This document shows positions 55,090 through 64,000 of a DNA stretch of 64,000 bases, piece after piece. The first letter of the stretch is position 1. Every line of letters starts with the position of its first letter. The notes under the pieces were generated by a model. It saw only the letters and a program-made list of their open reading frames with translations. It ran no database searches and was not told the DNA's origin. The stretch covers positions 62,001 to 126,000 of the forward strand of contig MKTU01000036.1 of assembly GCA_001898415.1 (NCBI GenBank). Reading direction: 5' to 3'. A program made the translations under genes and the position numbers. The stretch comes from Rhodanobacter sp. 67-28 (GTDB lineage: Bacteria > Pseudomonadota > Gammaproteobacteria > Xanthomonadales > Rhodanobacteraceae).

Positions 55090-55106
55090 GGCGGGCGGTG
55101 CCCGCC
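55090..55106. repeat. GGCGGGC-N3-GCCCGCC palindrome at a convergent junction
   Basis: In the 51-bp gap between the convergent VOC and esterase genes. Same core as the palindromes at 40810-40830 and 60247-60310. May serve as a bidirectional terminator. Confidence 0.55.
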
Positions 55107-55123
55107 CCACGGCGCGATGAGGA

Positions 55124-56770
55124 TCAGGGCGTGACGACGGGCTTCAGCCTGGAATCCGGCCGCGCGATCGCATACATCGCCCAGCTGATCTGCTTGAGCA
55201 GGCCGTGGTGGTCCTCGCCGATCCAGTACAGGTTGCCGTGGGTGCGATCAGGCAGGAAGCGGAACTCCGTCTTCGCTCCCAGGCCATCGAGCACGGCCTT
55301 CAGCTTGTGCGCGGAACCGTCGAGATAGAACGTGTCGGCCGTGCCCACGTAAAGATGGATCTTGCCGTCCAGGTCGGGCTTCAGCTGCGGCCACTGCTGC
55401 TGCAGGCGGTGCGCGATGTCGTAGTGATCACGCCAGTACGCCACCACCGCCGGGTCGACGGCGCCGGTGTCGCGATCGAACATCGGCACGGGCCGGCCAT
55501 CCTCACCGCGCGGCGAGAATACCCACTCGAACGACGCCAGCTGGCCGCCGTAGCTGCCCAGCACGCGTTCGAGTTTCGCGAACTGCTCGAAGGTGCCCAG
55601 CACCTTGTCGTGGTTGCGCACCAGCGGGTAGGCCGAGCCGTCGGGCCGGCGGTAGACGTTGGCGTGCGGCGCGTAAAGATCCACGCCGGTGAAATCGTGA
55701 AAGTCACTCGGGTCGGGCGAGGTCGACCAGGTGCCTCCGAACACCTTCGGGTAGCGCGTCTGCAGCCACAGCGTGGCCCAGCCGCCGGAGGAGTGGCCGT
55801 TGAGGAAGCGGCCGTTGGTGTCGCCATCCATGCGGTAGTGCGCTTCGAGATGCGGGATCAGCTCGGTGGTCAGCGCCAGTCCCCACGGGCCGTTGTTGAC
55901 CGAGTCGGCAAACTCGTGGGTGCCGGTGGGGCTGGACTCGTCGAGGAACACCCAGATCATCGGCGGCATCTGCTGCTTCGCCATCGCGGTGTAGACGGTG
56001 ACGACCGGGCCGATCACGCGCTCGTTGTTGCCGCCGAAACCCTGCGTGTAATAGACGGTCGGGTAACGCGCGGCAGCCGCGGCGTCGTAGCCGGGCGGGG
56101 TCAGCACCCAACCGCGCATGTGGATCGGCCGGCCCCAGAACGCACTCAGCGACGGACTGGTGAAATCGACCAGGTGCGCGTGCGGACGAGCGGCGGCCAC
56201 GCTTTCGCGCATCGCCGGCGGGGCCGAATCCGGCACGGCCCAGGGATCGCCGTCCGTCGGCAACGCTTTCGCCAGGACCAGTTCCGGCACGCCGGTCGCC
56301 GGCAGATGCAGCCTGACCACGTCGCTGACCAGATCGCCGGCACCACGCCCGGTGTAGTTGTAGTCATGGTTCACGTCGAGCACGGCCTGCACCAGGTAAT
56401 CGCCCGGCGGCAGCTGCGACCACGGAGCCGGGTACGCCATGCGGTTGGTGTCGATGTCGATGGCCTGCCCCGGCGCCCAGTGGTCCACCTCGCGCGCGGC
56501 CACGCTGGTCACCGTGCCGCTGAACGGATCGGCGTCGACCGACTCGACCACGCTGCTCTTGCCCTTGGACTCCGCTTCGGCCGCCGCCTGCGCCGCCTTG
56601 GCATCGACCGCGAACAGCAGCAGCCGGCCCGAAGTCGCTTGCGTGCTGGCCGCGCCCAGTTCGACGCGGATGTAGCGATGTTCCAGCGCCTTGTCGCTGC
56701 GTGCCTGGGCAACGCCGACCAGCAAGCCGAAAGCCAGCAGGATCGCCCCGGCGTGACGACGATGATTCAT
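55124..56770 (-). CDS. Exported alpha/beta-hydrolase (esterase family)
   Basis: A 548-residue protein with a signal peptide (about 1-23, ending AQA-R). An N-terminal beta-rich domain (about 24-215) precedes an alpha/beta-hydrolase of the putative esterase (EstD) type. The nucleophile is in NGHSSGGW, and the likely His is in PDRTHGN near the C-terminus. Such enzymes hydrolyse carbohydrate or siderophore esters; the substrate here is unknown. The gene starts 46 bp after the serine hydrolase gene on the same strand, so they may be cotranscribed. Confidence 0.85.
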   Translation of the reverse strand: MNHRRHAGAILLAFGLLVGVAQARSDKALEHRYIRVELGAASTQATSGRLLLFAVDAKAAQAAAEAESKGKSSVVESVDADPFSGTVTSVAAREVDHWAPGQAIDIDTNRMAYPAPWSQLPPGDYLVQAVLDVNHDYNYTGRGAGDLVSDVVRLHLPATGVPELVLAKALPTDGDPWAVPDSAPPAMRESVAAARPHAHLVDFTSPSLSAFWGRPIHMRGWVLTPPGYDAAAAARYPTVYYTQGFGGNNERVIGPVVTVYTAMAKQQMPPMIWVFLDESSPTGTHEFADSVNNGPWGLALTTELIPHLEAHYRMDGDTNGRFLNGHSSGGWATLWLQTRYPKVFGGTWSTSPDPSDFHDFTGVDLYAPHANVYRRPDGSAYPLVRNHDKVLGTFEQFAKLERVLGSYGGQLASFEWVFSPRGEDGRPVPMFDRDTGAVDPAVVAYWRDHYDIAHRLQQQWPQLKPDLDGKIHLYVGTADTFYLDGSAHKLKAVLDGLGAKTEFRFLPDRTHGNLYWIGEDHHGLLKQISWAMYAIARPDSRLKPVVTP

Positions 56771-56816
56771 GTCCCTTCCCCTTCGGCGTGGACGCCGCGA
56801 ACGGCGCCGTGATGGA

Positions 56817-58517
56817 TCACTTGCCTGCTGACGCCCCGGTGGCGGCCTCCACCGGCACCAGTCGCAGGTCCTGGAAATCGAAGCTGAAATCGGTCAACGG
56901 CGAGATCGGCTGCATGCGCACCTCGCGGATCTTGCCGTCCATGTCCAGCGCGAAATCGACGAAGGCATCGGCGTCCAGCGAGCGGTCATCCCAGCGCACG
57001 GTGAAGCTGTCGTGTTGCCACGGCGTCAGCGTGCCGACCAGCTGCTCGGTCTTGCCAAAGCGCATGCGCAGCTTGCCGCGCTCCTGGCTGATGATGACGT
57101 CGCCGTACCACGAGTCGCGATACGTGCCGGCGTAGTCGGCCAGCGGCAGCGAGGGTTTGCTGCGCTTGTCGCGCGCCTGCTCGTGCTTCGCCACGCTGTC
57201 GTCGGCCTTGGCCTGGGCGTGCTGCACGGCCTTCTCGTACACCGCCACCCAGTCGGTCTTGTGCGACGGGTTGAGGTACGCATCCAGCACTCGGTACGTC
57301 ACCGCGTTGAACGCGGCGCCGGACTGCTGGTTGGTCAGCACTACCACGCCGAGCTTCAACGAGGGCACCATCGTCACGCGCGAGACGAAACCGGGCCAGC
57401 CGCCGGTATGCCAGACCAGCTTGCGGCCCTGGTATTGGCCGAGGAACCAGCCTTCGCCATAGCCGTAGTAGTCCGGTGTCAGCGGCTCCAGCTCGGGGAT
57501 CGACGCCTTCCTGATCGGTATCGGCGTCAGCATCGACCACATCTCGTGGTGGCTCTTCTCGGAGAACACCCGCCGCGGCTTGCCGTCGGCGCCCACGGTC
57601 GGCAAGGCGCCGCCGGCCAGTTGCACGTTCATCCACTTGGCCAGGTCATGCACGCTGGAGTAGATGCCGCCAGCGCCCGGATCATTGAGCCAGGCCATCG
57701 GCGGCACCGGCTTGATGTCCTTGAACTCGTACGGGGCATGACCGGCAGCCACGTCCATGCCGGGCTTCAGGTAAGTCATGTCGATCAGCGACTCCTCCAT
57801 GCCCACCGGCTTGAACAGGTGCTCGCGCACGTAGTCGGCATAGCTCTGGCCGGAAGCCTGTTCGATCACCAGGGTGGCCACCGCGAACAGGATGTTGTCG
57901 TAGGCGTAGTGGCTGCGGAAACCGTTCTTCAGCGGCACCTTGGCCAACCGCTCGACCACTTCCCTGGTGGTGTACGAGGACGGCGGCCAGTACAGCAGAT
58001 CACCCGCGCCCAGACTCAGGCCACTGCGGTGCGCCAGCAGGTCGCGAATGCGCATCTCGTGCGTCACGTACGGATCGGACATGCGGAACCAGGGCAGGTG
58101 GTCGATCACGCGGTCGTCCATGTCCAGCTTGCCCGCGTCGGCCAGCTGCTGCAGCGCCGCGGCAGTGAAGGCCTTGGTGTTGGAGGCGATCGCGAACAGC
58201 GTGTGGGCGTCGACCGGGTCCGGCTTGCCCAGCTCCTTCACGCCGAAGCCGCGCTCCATCACCACCTTGCCGTTCTTGACGATGGCCACCGCGATGCCGG
58301 GCACCTCGAAGGTCTTCAGCGTATCCGCCATGTAGGCGTCGAAATCCTGCAGCTGCGCCGGCAGCAGCGGCTGCACGATGTCGCCGGTCGATACCGGCGG
58401 CGGCAGCTGCTGCGTGGCCGGAGCCTGCGCCAGCGCCGACGCGCCGAGCACCAGCAAGGCATGGCCGGCCAACAGCCGGAACGACAGCGCACGCACGGAC
58501 CCGAATCGCTGGACCAT
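56817..58517 (-). CDS. Exported beta-lactamase-family serine hydrolase
   Basis: A 566-residue protein. A signal peptide (about 1-30, ALLVLGASALAQA) precedes a class C beta-lactamase/penicillin-binding fold with S-x-x-K in ASNTKAFT, Y-x-N in YAYDNILF and HTGGWPG as the third motif. The C-terminal about 120 residues form a lipocalin-like domain often seen in this group. Likely an esterase or peptidase rather than a resistance enzyme. ATG 58517 has a GGGGGAG ribosome site. Upstream of the esterase gene in the same direction. Confidence 0.88.
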   Translation of the reverse strand: MVQRFGSVRALSFRLLAGHALLVLGASALAQAPATQQLPPPVSTGDIVQPLLPAQLQDFDAYMADTLKTFEVPGIAVAIVKNGKVVMERGFGVKELGKPDPVDAHTLFAIASNTKAFTAAALQQLADAGKLDMDDRVIDHLPWFRMSDPYVTHEMRIRDLLAHRSGLSLGAGDLLYWPPSSYTTREVVERLAKVPLKNGFRSHYAYDNILFAVATLVIEQASGQSYADYVREHLFKPVGMEESLIDMTYLKPGMDVAAGHAPYEFKDIKPVPPMAWLNDPGAGGIYSSVHDLAKWMNVQLAGGALPTVGADGKPRRVFSEKSHHEMWSMLTPIPIRKASIPELEPLTPDYYGYGEGWFLGQYQGRKLVWHTGGWPGFVSRVTMVPSLKLGVVVLTNQQSGAAFNAVTYRVLDAYLNPSHKTDWVAVYEKAVQHAQAKADDSVAKHEQARDKRSKPSLPLADYAGTYRDSWYGDVIISQERGKLRMRFGKTEQLVGTLTPWQHDSFTVRWDDRSLDADAFVDFALDMDGKIREVRMQPISPLTDFSFDFQDLRLVPVEAATGASAGK

Positions 58518-58651
58518 CGAAGTTCTCCCCCAGGGCGACGACCCGCGCACTATCGCGAGAAATCGCCCGCAAGGCCAGCCCGGCATCCAACTCGACGCCG
58601 GCCGCGCAAGCCGCGATCATGCGCGGATCGGCAAGCGAAACGAGGATCGCA

Positions 58652-59443
58652 ATGAACACGCTGGCGGAATGGATTGCGCTGCACTCCCTGCTGCTGTGGG
58701 CGCTGATGTTGCTGCTGGCCTTGCTGGCCGGCGACCTGGCCTGGCGGCGCAACGCGCGCTGGCAGCGGCGCGCTGCGCTGCTGGGCCAGGCGCCGACGAT
58801 GCTGCGCTGGCGCACGGGCCTGCTGCTGTGCATGGTGCTGGGGTTGTTCTTCGGCGGCCTCGCGCTGGCGATTTCCGGCCAGCCGACGACCGGCCTGGAC
58901 GGCTTCGACGCCAGCCTCGCCGCCAGCCTCCGTGCCCATGTGCCGGTGCCGGCGCTGCGCGTGATCGCCGCCATCACCCATCTGGGCGACACCTTGTGGG
59001 TCGCCAGCGCGGCGGCCGTGGTGTTGCTCATCCTGCTGCTGCGACGCCAGTGGACGCTGGCGGCGAGCTGGAGCGTGGCCCTGCTCGGCATCCTGCCGAT
59101 CAACGGCGGGCTGAAGGCGCTGTTCCGCCGTGCTCGCCCGCTGCACGACCACGGTTTCATCGTCGAGCCGGGCTGGAGTTTCCCCAGCGGGCACGCGTTC
59201 GGCGCGATGGTGTTCTACGGCATGCTGGCCTACGTGCTGCTGCGGCTGACGCCGCGCTTCCATCGCGCGGTCATCGCCGGCGCCGTGCTGATGGTCGGGG
59301 TGATCGGCGTCAGCCGGATCCTGCTGCAGGTGCATTACCTCAGTGACGTGATGGCCGGTTATGCCATCGGCGCGGCGTGGCTGGTGCTGTGCATGGGCAC
59401 CTCCGAATGGCTGCGCCACCAGCCCGGCGGGGCCACGCCATGA
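58652..59443 (+). CDS. PAP2-family membrane phosphatase
   Basis: A 263-residue integral membrane protein with about six helices. The acid phosphatase motifs are KALFRRARP, FPSGH and SRILLQVHYLSDV. It probably dephosphorylates a lipid such as undecaprenyl diphosphate or phosphatidate; the substrate cannot be told. ATG 58652 has a GAGGAT ribosome site. The stop overlaps the next gene's start (ATGA). Confidence 0.9.
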   Translation: MNTLAEWIALHSLLLWALMLLLALLAGDLAWRRNARWQRRAALLGQAPTMLRWRTGLLLCMVLGLFFGGLALAISGQPTTGLDGFDASLAASLRAHVPVPALRVIAAITHLGDTLWVASAAAVVLLILLLRRQWTLAASWSVALLGILPINGGLKALFRRARPLHDHGFIVEPGWSFPSGHAFGAMVFYGMLAYVLLRLTPRFHRAVIAGAVLMVGVIGVSRILLQVHYLSDVMAGYAIGAAWLVLCMGTSEWLRHQPGGATP

Positions 59444-60249
59444 ACAAGCACGGCACGATCCGCGTCGGCATCGGCGGCTGGACCTACGCACCGTGGCGCA
59501 ACAACTTCTACCCGACGAAACTCGTGCAACGGCGCGAGCTGGAATACGCCAGCCGCCAGCTGCGCGCGATCGAGATCAACGGCACCTTCTACGGCGCGCA
59601 GAAACCGGCCACGTACGCGAAGTGGGCGGCGGAAACGCCGGACGGTTTCGTCTTCTCGCTGAAGGCGCCGCGCTACATCACCGAAGGCAAGCGGCTGGCC
59701 GACACCGGCAAGGGCATCGGCGGATTCATCCACGGCGGCCTCGTCGAGATGGGCGACCGGCTGGGGCCGATCCTGTGGCAGCTGCCGCCGTCGCGACGGT
59801 TCGATGCCAATGACGTGGCGGCCTTCCTGGACGCCCTGCCGCGCGAATTGAACGGGCACCCTCTGCGCCACGTGCTGGAAGTGCGCCACCCCAGCTTCGC
59901 CTGCGCACCGTACGTGGAACTGGCCCGCGCACGAGGCGTGCCCACCGTGTTCACCGACTCGACCGAGTACCCGTCGCTGGCCGATCTCACCGGCGACTTC
60001 GCTTATGCGCGCTTGATGCGCAGCGTCGACGGCATCCCGACCGGCTACGCCCCCGACGCGCTCGACCTCTGGGCCACGCGTGCACAAGCCTGGGCTGCCG
60101 GCGAGGACATCGCCGACCTTCCGCACGCGGCCGCCGTGCAGCCACGAGGCAAGCCGCGCGACGTGTTCGTGTTCTTCATCAGCGCCGCCAAGCACCGCAA
60201 CCCGGCCGCCGCGATGGCGCTGCAATCACGCGTGGATTCGACCTCGTAG
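59440..60249 (+). CDS. DUF72 (YecE-like) protein
   Basis: A 269-residue TIM-barrel protein of the DUF72 family. Characteristic elements are RVGIGGWTYAPWRNNFYP at the N-terminus, EINGTFYGAQKPATYAKWA, and FVFSLKAPRYITE. Family function is unestablished. Translationally coupled to the PAP2 gene by a 4-bp overlap. Confidence 0.9.
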   Translation: MNKHGTIRVGIGGWTYAPWRNNFYPTKLVQRRELEYASRQLRAIEINGTFYGAQKPATYAKWAAETPDGFVFSLKAPRYITEGKRLADTGKGIGGFIHGGLVEMGDRLGPILWQLPPSRRFDANDVAAFLDALPRELNGHPLRHVLEVRHPSFACAPYVELARARGVPTVFTDSTEYPSLADLTGDFAYARLMRSVDGIPTGYAPDALDLWATRAQAWAAGEDIADLPHAAAVQPRGKPRDVFVFFISAAKHRNPAAAMALQSRVDSTS

Positions 60250-60310
60250 GGCGGGCACTGCCCGCCGCTTTCCGTCACGGGCCAAGGGCCGGCGGGCAGT
60301 GCCCGCCCTA
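60247..60310. repeat. REP-type doublet between convergent DUF72 and POT genes
   Basis: TAGGGCGGGCACTGCCCGCC at 60247-60266 recurs in inverted orientation at 60291-60310, each with its own GGCGGGC-ACT-GCCCGCC palindrome. The doublet starts at the DUF72 stop and covers the POT stop codon, so it forms the 3' ends of both transcripts. Confidence 0.75.
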
Positions 60311-61861
60311 CACCGGCCGGTAGTGATCCACTTCGCGATAGCGCCTCGCGTACAGCCCGAACGCCAGCGCAGCGAGCAAGGCGAAAGCGGCGAAGAAGAA
60401 CATCTGGAACGCCGTGACGCTGAGCCCGCTGTGGGCGATCGAACCGATCACGCTTTCGTTGCGCACCGCCGCGTTGGCCAGCAGCACCCACAGGTTGCCG
60501 ACCGTGGTGGTGAGATTCCAGAAACTCATCACCACGCCCTTCATCGAGGCCGGCGCCTGGCTGTAGGCGAACTCCAGACCAGTCGCGGAGACCAGCACCT
60601 CGCCGAAGGTGAGCAGCGCGTACGGCAATACCTGCCACACGATCGACAGCGGATCGCCGCCGTCGATCACCACCTGCAGGCCGCCCACCACGATCCAGGC
60701 CAGGCCGCTGAACGCGATGCCGGCGGTCATCCGGCGCAGCGCGGTGGGCTCGTAGCCGAGCCGGCGCAACAGCGGGTACAGCACCAGGTTGTTGAACGGG
60801 ATCAGCAGCATCACCAGCAACGGGTTCAGCGCCTGCATCTGCGCCGGCCGGAACCAGGACGGCATCGTCATCTCGCCACCCTGGATCACCCAGGTCGAGG
60901 CCTTCTGGTCGAACAGCGAGAAGAACGGCGTGGTCAGCGCGAAGATCACCAGCACGCGCAGCACGTTGCGTGCGCCATCGACCGCAGCGTCCGGATGCGC
61001 GCCCCGTGCGCGATCCATCTGCAGCCAGGCGCCGCCGCCCACGCCGCCGATCAGCACCACCAGCGCGATGCATGCGGCGATCACGAAGCCGAGCGACGGC
61101 ACCAGCGCGAACGACGCCAGCGCCACCACCACCGCGACCACCGCCAGCCACAAGCCCGGCCGCGTCTGACCCGGCCGCTGCGTCAGCAGCGCGGTACGGA
61201 CCACCCGCGAAAACGCATGCTGGTCCGGCGGCCCCGGCGGCACCATCACGTACTGCTTGCGGCCCAGCCAGAACACCACGGTGGCGACGAACATCAAGCC
61301 CCCGGGAATGCCGAACGCCACCGCCGCGCCGAAGTGGTGCAGGAACAGCGGCATCAGCAGCGAGGCGAAGAACGAGCCGAAGTTGATGATCCAGTAGAAC
61401 GCGTCGAACACCATCTTCGCCAGGTGCTTGTTCGACTGGTCGAACTGGTCGCCCACGAACGACGCCACCAGCGGCTTGATGCCGCCCGCGCCCAGCGCGA
61501 TCAGGCCCAGTCCCGCGAAAAAGCCCAGCCGGTTGTCCTCGAAGATCGCCAGGCAGGCGTGACCGGCGCAATAGACGAGGCTCATCCACAACACGGTGTT
61601 GTACTTGCCGAAGAAACGGTCGCTGATCCAGCCGCCCAACAGCGGGAAGAAATACACGCCGATCACGAAGGTGTGGAACACGTCCTTCGCCGCCAGCATG
61701 CGCTGGCCCTCGGGCAGGTACAGCAGCAAGCTCGTGATCAGGAACGGAGTGAGGATGTTGCGCATCCCGTAGAACGAGAAACGCTCGCAACCCTCGTTGC
61801 CGATGATGTAGGCGATCTGGCGCGGCAAGCGGCCGCGATCATGGTCGGAGGTGGTGCTCAT
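60308..61861 (-). CDS. Proton-dependent oligopeptide transporter (POT/PTR2 family)
   Basis: A 517-residue transporter with 12-14 membrane helices. The proton-coupling motif ExxERFSFYG is present as EGCERFSFYG near the N-terminus, and LGAGGIKPLVASFVGDQF and FFYWIINFGS-like DAFYWIINFGSF match the PTR2 signatures. It imports di- and tripeptides with protons. ATG 61861 gives the usual short cytoplasmic start. Confidence 0.93.
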   Translation of the reverse strand: MSTTSDHDRGRLPRQIAYIIGNEGCERFSFYGMRNILTPFLITSLLLYLPEGQRMLAAKDVFHTFVIGVYFFPLLGGWISDRFFGKYNTVLWMSLVYCAGHACLAIFEDNRLGFFAGLGLIALGAGGIKPLVASFVGDQFDQSNKHLAKMVFDAFYWIINFGSFFASLLMPLFLHHFGAAVAFGIPGGLMFVATVVFWLGRKQYVMVPPGPPDQHAFSRVVRTALLTQRPGQTRPGLWLAVVAVVVALASFALVPSLGFVIAACIALVVLIGGVGGGAWLQMDRARGAHPDAAVDGARNVLRVLVIFALTTPFFSLFDQKASTWVIQGGEMTMPSWFRPAQMQALNPLLVMLLIPFNNLVLYPLLRRLGYEPTALRRMTAGIAFSGLAWIVVGGLQVVIDGGDPLSIVWQVLPYALLTFGEVLVSATGLEFAYSQAPASMKGVVMSFWNLTTTVGNLWVLLANAAVRNESVIGSIAHSGLSVTAFQMFFFAAFALLAALAFGLYARRYREVDHYRPV

Positions 61862-62002
61862 CCGGGCTCCGGAAGTCGGGTGGGCAGCGCACGCGCTGTA
61901 TCGAGGCGAAGGCGGAGTGTGCGTAATTTCCTTCGATGAAGGAAGCCTGCAGCCCCGTTCGGCCCTGCTAAGCTCGCCTCGCCACCGCCTGCCGCGAGAA
62001 CC

Positions 62003-62419
62003 ATGCGCCGTCTTCGACCGCTGCTGTTGCTGCTGATCGCCATCGTCGCCGTGCTGCTGTGGCAGCGCCACGGCGAAGCGCCGGGCGCGCCTGCCGGCCC
62101 CGCCGGCAACCCTGTCGCCACGCGCGTGGCACCGGCGGACGACGCGATGGCATCGCTGCCGCCGCAGGCGCGCGCGATGGTGCAGCGGATCGCCGCCGGC
62201 GGTCCGTTCGAGCACCGCCAGGACGGCGCCGTGTTCGGCAACTACGAAGGCTCGCTGCCCAAGGAGCCACGCGGCTACTACCACGAGTACACGGTCGAGA
62301 CGCCCGGCGCGCGCAACCGCGGCGCGCGGCGCATCGTCACCGGCGGCACGCCGCCGGAAGTCTGGTACTACACCGACGATCACTACCGCAGCTTCCGCCG
62401 CTTCGAGGTGGCGCGATGA
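62003..62419 (+). CDS. Barnase-type guanyl-preferring ribonuclease
   Basis: A 138-residue protein with an N-terminal membrane/signal segment (about 3-20) and a C-terminal microbial RNase domain (about 50-138). The catalytic residues match barnase: E95 (YHEYT), R109/R110 (ARRIVTG) and H127 (DDHYRSF). It cleaves RNA after guanine. No clear signal peptidase site follows the hydrophobic helix, so it may stay anchored. The next gene, overlapping by ATGA, encodes the matching inhibitor. Confidence 0.92.
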   Translation: MRRLRPLLLLLIAIVAVLLWQRHGEAPGAPAGPAGNPVATRVAPADDAMASLPPQARAMVQRIAAGGPFEHRQDGAVFGNYEGSLPKEPRGYYHEYTVETPGARNRGARRIVTGGTPPEVWYYTDDHYRSFRRFEVAR

Positions 62420-62859
62420 GCGCGGACCGTTTCGACCTGGACCTGACCCGGCCCGCGCTGAGCGGCGTGTATTTCGTCGGCGTCGACGATCTCGATCGGC
62501 TGGCCCGCATCGCGGCGCGTGACGATTTGCACGTGTGTCGCACCGACCTTGCCGGCTGCCACGACAAGGATGAACTGCTGCACCGCCTGGCGGTGTCGTT
62601 GCAGCTGCCGGCCAGCTTCGGTCACAACTGGGACGCGCTAGCCGACTGCTTGCGCGATCTCGGCTGGCTGCCGGCGTGGGGCCACGTGCTGTTGTTCGAG
62701 CACGTCGACGACTTGCGCGCGACGGCCAGCCGCGACTACGAGATCCTGCTCGGCGTGCTGGACGACGCCGCCACCTTCGGCGCAGAGCACGACCATCCCT
62801 GGTTCGCCTTCCTGGCGCTGCCCGACAGCGCGTTCGAGCACGCCCATCCTTCCGCCTGA
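62416..62859 (+). CDS. Barstar-family ribonuclease inhibitor
   Basis: A 147-residue protein with a barstar domain (about 45-140). The interface helix reads SFGHNWDALADCL, aligning with the barstar helix that carries the two key Asp residues; both are kept, while the intervening Trp is Ala. Likely keeps the cell safe from the upstream RNase. An N-terminal 40-residue extension precedes the domain. Coupled by a 4-bp overlap. Confidence 0.9.
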   Translation: MSADRFDLDLTRPALSGVYFVGVDDLDRLARIAARDDLHVCRTDLAGCHDKDELLHRLAVSLQLPASFGHNWDALADCLRDLGWLPAWGHVLLFEHVDDLRATASRDYEILLGVLDDAATFGAEHDHPWFAFLALPDSAFEHAHPSA

Positions 62860-62889
62860 GCGCGGACCATCCATCCCCACGGCAAGACC

Positions 62890-63153
62890 ATGCAGACCAT
62901 CGAATTTGAACTGGAAGGCGGCTACGTCGAACTCAACATGCTGCTGAAGCTGGTCGGACTGTGCGACAGCGGCGGCGCCGGCAAGGCGATCGTGGCGAGC
63001 GGCGCGGTGAAGGTCGACGGCACCGTGGAACTGCGCAAGACCTGCAAGATCCGCGCAGGCCAGTTCGTCACCCTCGACGACGTGGAAATCCACGTGCTGG
63101 CCGACCCGCTGGGCGACGAAGACGGCCGCCCGTCGGCCGGCGGACACCGCTGA
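62890..63153 (+). CDS. S4-domain RNA-binding protein (YbcJ-like)
   Basis: An 87-residue single S4 domain. The pattern LNMLLKLVGLCDSGGAGKAIVASGAVKVDG-VELRKTCKIRAGQFV is typical of YbcJ. Such proteins bind structured RNA; target unknown. It starts 30 bp after the barstar gene, on the same strand, and is convergent with the acetyltransferase gene. Confidence 0.9.
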   Translation: MQTIEFELEGGYVELNMLLKLVGLCDSGGAGKAIVASGAVKVDGTVELRKTCKIRAGQFVTLDDVEIHVLADPLGDEDGRPSAGGHR

Positions 63154-63154
63154 A

Positions 63155-63973
63155 TCAGGCGCGCGGCAAGCCTTGCAGGCGATCGCCGAGCGCTTCTATC
63201 GCGGAAGCTGGCAGCAGGAATTCACCTTCCATCACCTCGCGCAGCTCGGCCAGGTCGCGCAGTTGCCGGCGCTCCGGCTCCTGGCCATCGCGACGGATGG
63301 TGAACTCGTAATCGAGCAGGCCCAACCGTCGATCCGCGGTGGTGCGGCCGAGCAAGAGATGGCTGACGAAGCGCGAGGCCGGGTGGCTCGACACGTAATG
63401 GTTGGCCACCACGTAATCGACCATCGGCACCGCGCGCAGATCAAACCGGTACAGCGTGCGCCACTGGCCATGCGCCAGCGACTGCATGCGCCACTCGCCA
63501 TCGCGTTCGAGCAGCCGGAAGGGCTCGTGCGCGGTGGCCTGCCGGATATCCGGCAGCAGCCGCAGCGCACCGGTGAGCACGTGGCCGCCGAAGCCGACAT
63601 CCGCCAGCCAGCTCTCGCCCTCCAGCTCGACGCGCAACAGCATATGGCTCTGCGGGGTTTGCGTATCCTCCGGATGACCCCACAGCACGCGGGCGATCAG
63701 GCCGCTCACCTCGAAGCCGATCTCGCGCAGCATCGCTTCGAACAGCAAGTTCTGCTCGAAGCAGTAGCCGCCACGGCCCTCGTCGACCAGCTTGCGCTGC
63801 AACGCCGCCAGACCGAGATCCACCGGCCGGCCCATCAGCGGATCGAGGTTGGCGAACGGGATCGTGGCCACGTGCGCAATGGCCAGCCCGCGCAGGGTCG
63901 GCAGATCCACCCCGACCGGGCCGGACCAGCCCACGCGGCGCAGGTAGGCGTCCAGATTGACGGCGTCAGGCAT
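63155..63973 (-). CDS. Arylamine N-acetyltransferase
   Basis: A 272-residue NAT that transfers acetyl from acetyl-CoA to arylamines or hydrazines. The catalytic triad Cys-His-Asp lies in RGGYCFEQN, SHMLLRV and ADVGFGG. The length is standard for bacterial NATs. Convergent with the S4 gene, 1 bp apart. The gene ends inside the window; the start at 63973 is complete. Confidence 0.95.
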   Translation of the reverse strand: MPDAVNLDAYLRRVGWSGPVGVDLPTLRGLAIAHVATIPFANLDPLMGRPVDLGLAALQRKLVDEGRGGYCFEQNLLFEAMLREIGFEVSGLIARVLWGHPEDTQTPQSHMLLRVELEGESWLADVGFGGHVLTGALRLLPDIRQATAHEPFRLLERDGEWRMQSLAHGQWRTLYRFDLRAVPMVDYVVANHYVSSHPASRFVSHLLLGRTTADRRLGLLDYEFTIRRDGQEPERRQLRDLAELREVMEGEFLLPASAIEALGDRLQGLPRA

Positions 63974-64000
63974 GCAACCCTCCAGCGAATTCGCCGCCCA

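Overview
The window is about 64 kb of GC-rich bacterial chromosome. The gene content and order fit a gammaproteobacterium of the order Lysobacterales (Xanthomonadales), most likely a Rhodanobacter/Dyella/Frateuria-type organism. The case rests on three conserved blocks: gloB/mltD next to the yafS-like methyltransferase, rnhA and dnaQ; tig-clpP-clpX-lon-hupB-ppiD; and pyrG-kdsA-eno-ftsB-ispD-ispF-mgtE-truD with surE-pcm-yqaA-nlpD. The family assignment is inference from gene order and protein style, not a database result.

Bases 1-33,250 are almost entirely core genome. From the left they hold: the end of a PP2C phosphatase; dnaQ, rnhA and a methyltransferase, divergent from gloB-mltD; ppiD; tRNA-Asp and tRNA-Val; hupB, lon, clpX, clpP and tig (protein quality control); six tRNA genes (Leu, Lys, His, Arg, Pro, Arg); ftsH-rlmE divergent from yhbY and a small Mth938-like gene; the stationary-phase/repair cluster nlpD-yqaA-pcm-surE; an Smr protein; truD, mgtE, ispF, ispD, ftsB, eno, kdsA and pyrG; a three-domain Xaa-Pro aminopeptidase; and lipA. 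Many neighbours overlap by ATGA or TGATG, which indicates translationally coupled operons.

Bases 33,300-64,000 are accessory in character. They contain a PAS-PAS-GGDEF-EAL signalling protein; a TenA/PqqC-like putative metal oxygenase beside a 543-bp gene-free stretch; three exported proteins of unknown function; a MocR regulator divergent from an MBL-fold/cupin/glyoxalase-like cluster; a large single-chain restriction-modification enzyme with a lower-GC specificity segment; an arsenic island (arsC-acr3-arsR divergent from arsH); an ABC exporter and a large MscS-type channel; an AraC regulator; two VOC proteins; two exported serine hydrolases; a PAP2 phosphatase; a DUF72 protein; a POT peptide transporter; a barnase/barstar-like pair; an S4 RNA-binding protein; and an arylamine N-acetyltransferase.

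Several palindromic intergenic repeats of at least three sequence types sit mostly at gene ends and look like REP-type elements. No rRNA, CRISPR array, prophage, integrase or insertion sequence was seen. The most unusual items are the restriction-modification enzyme with a mosaic specificity region, the MocR/MBL/cupin cluster with an altered MBL metal motif, the TenA-like protein with an apparent diiron ligand set, and the ars promoter region in which both divergent -10 boxes form the arms of one palindrome.
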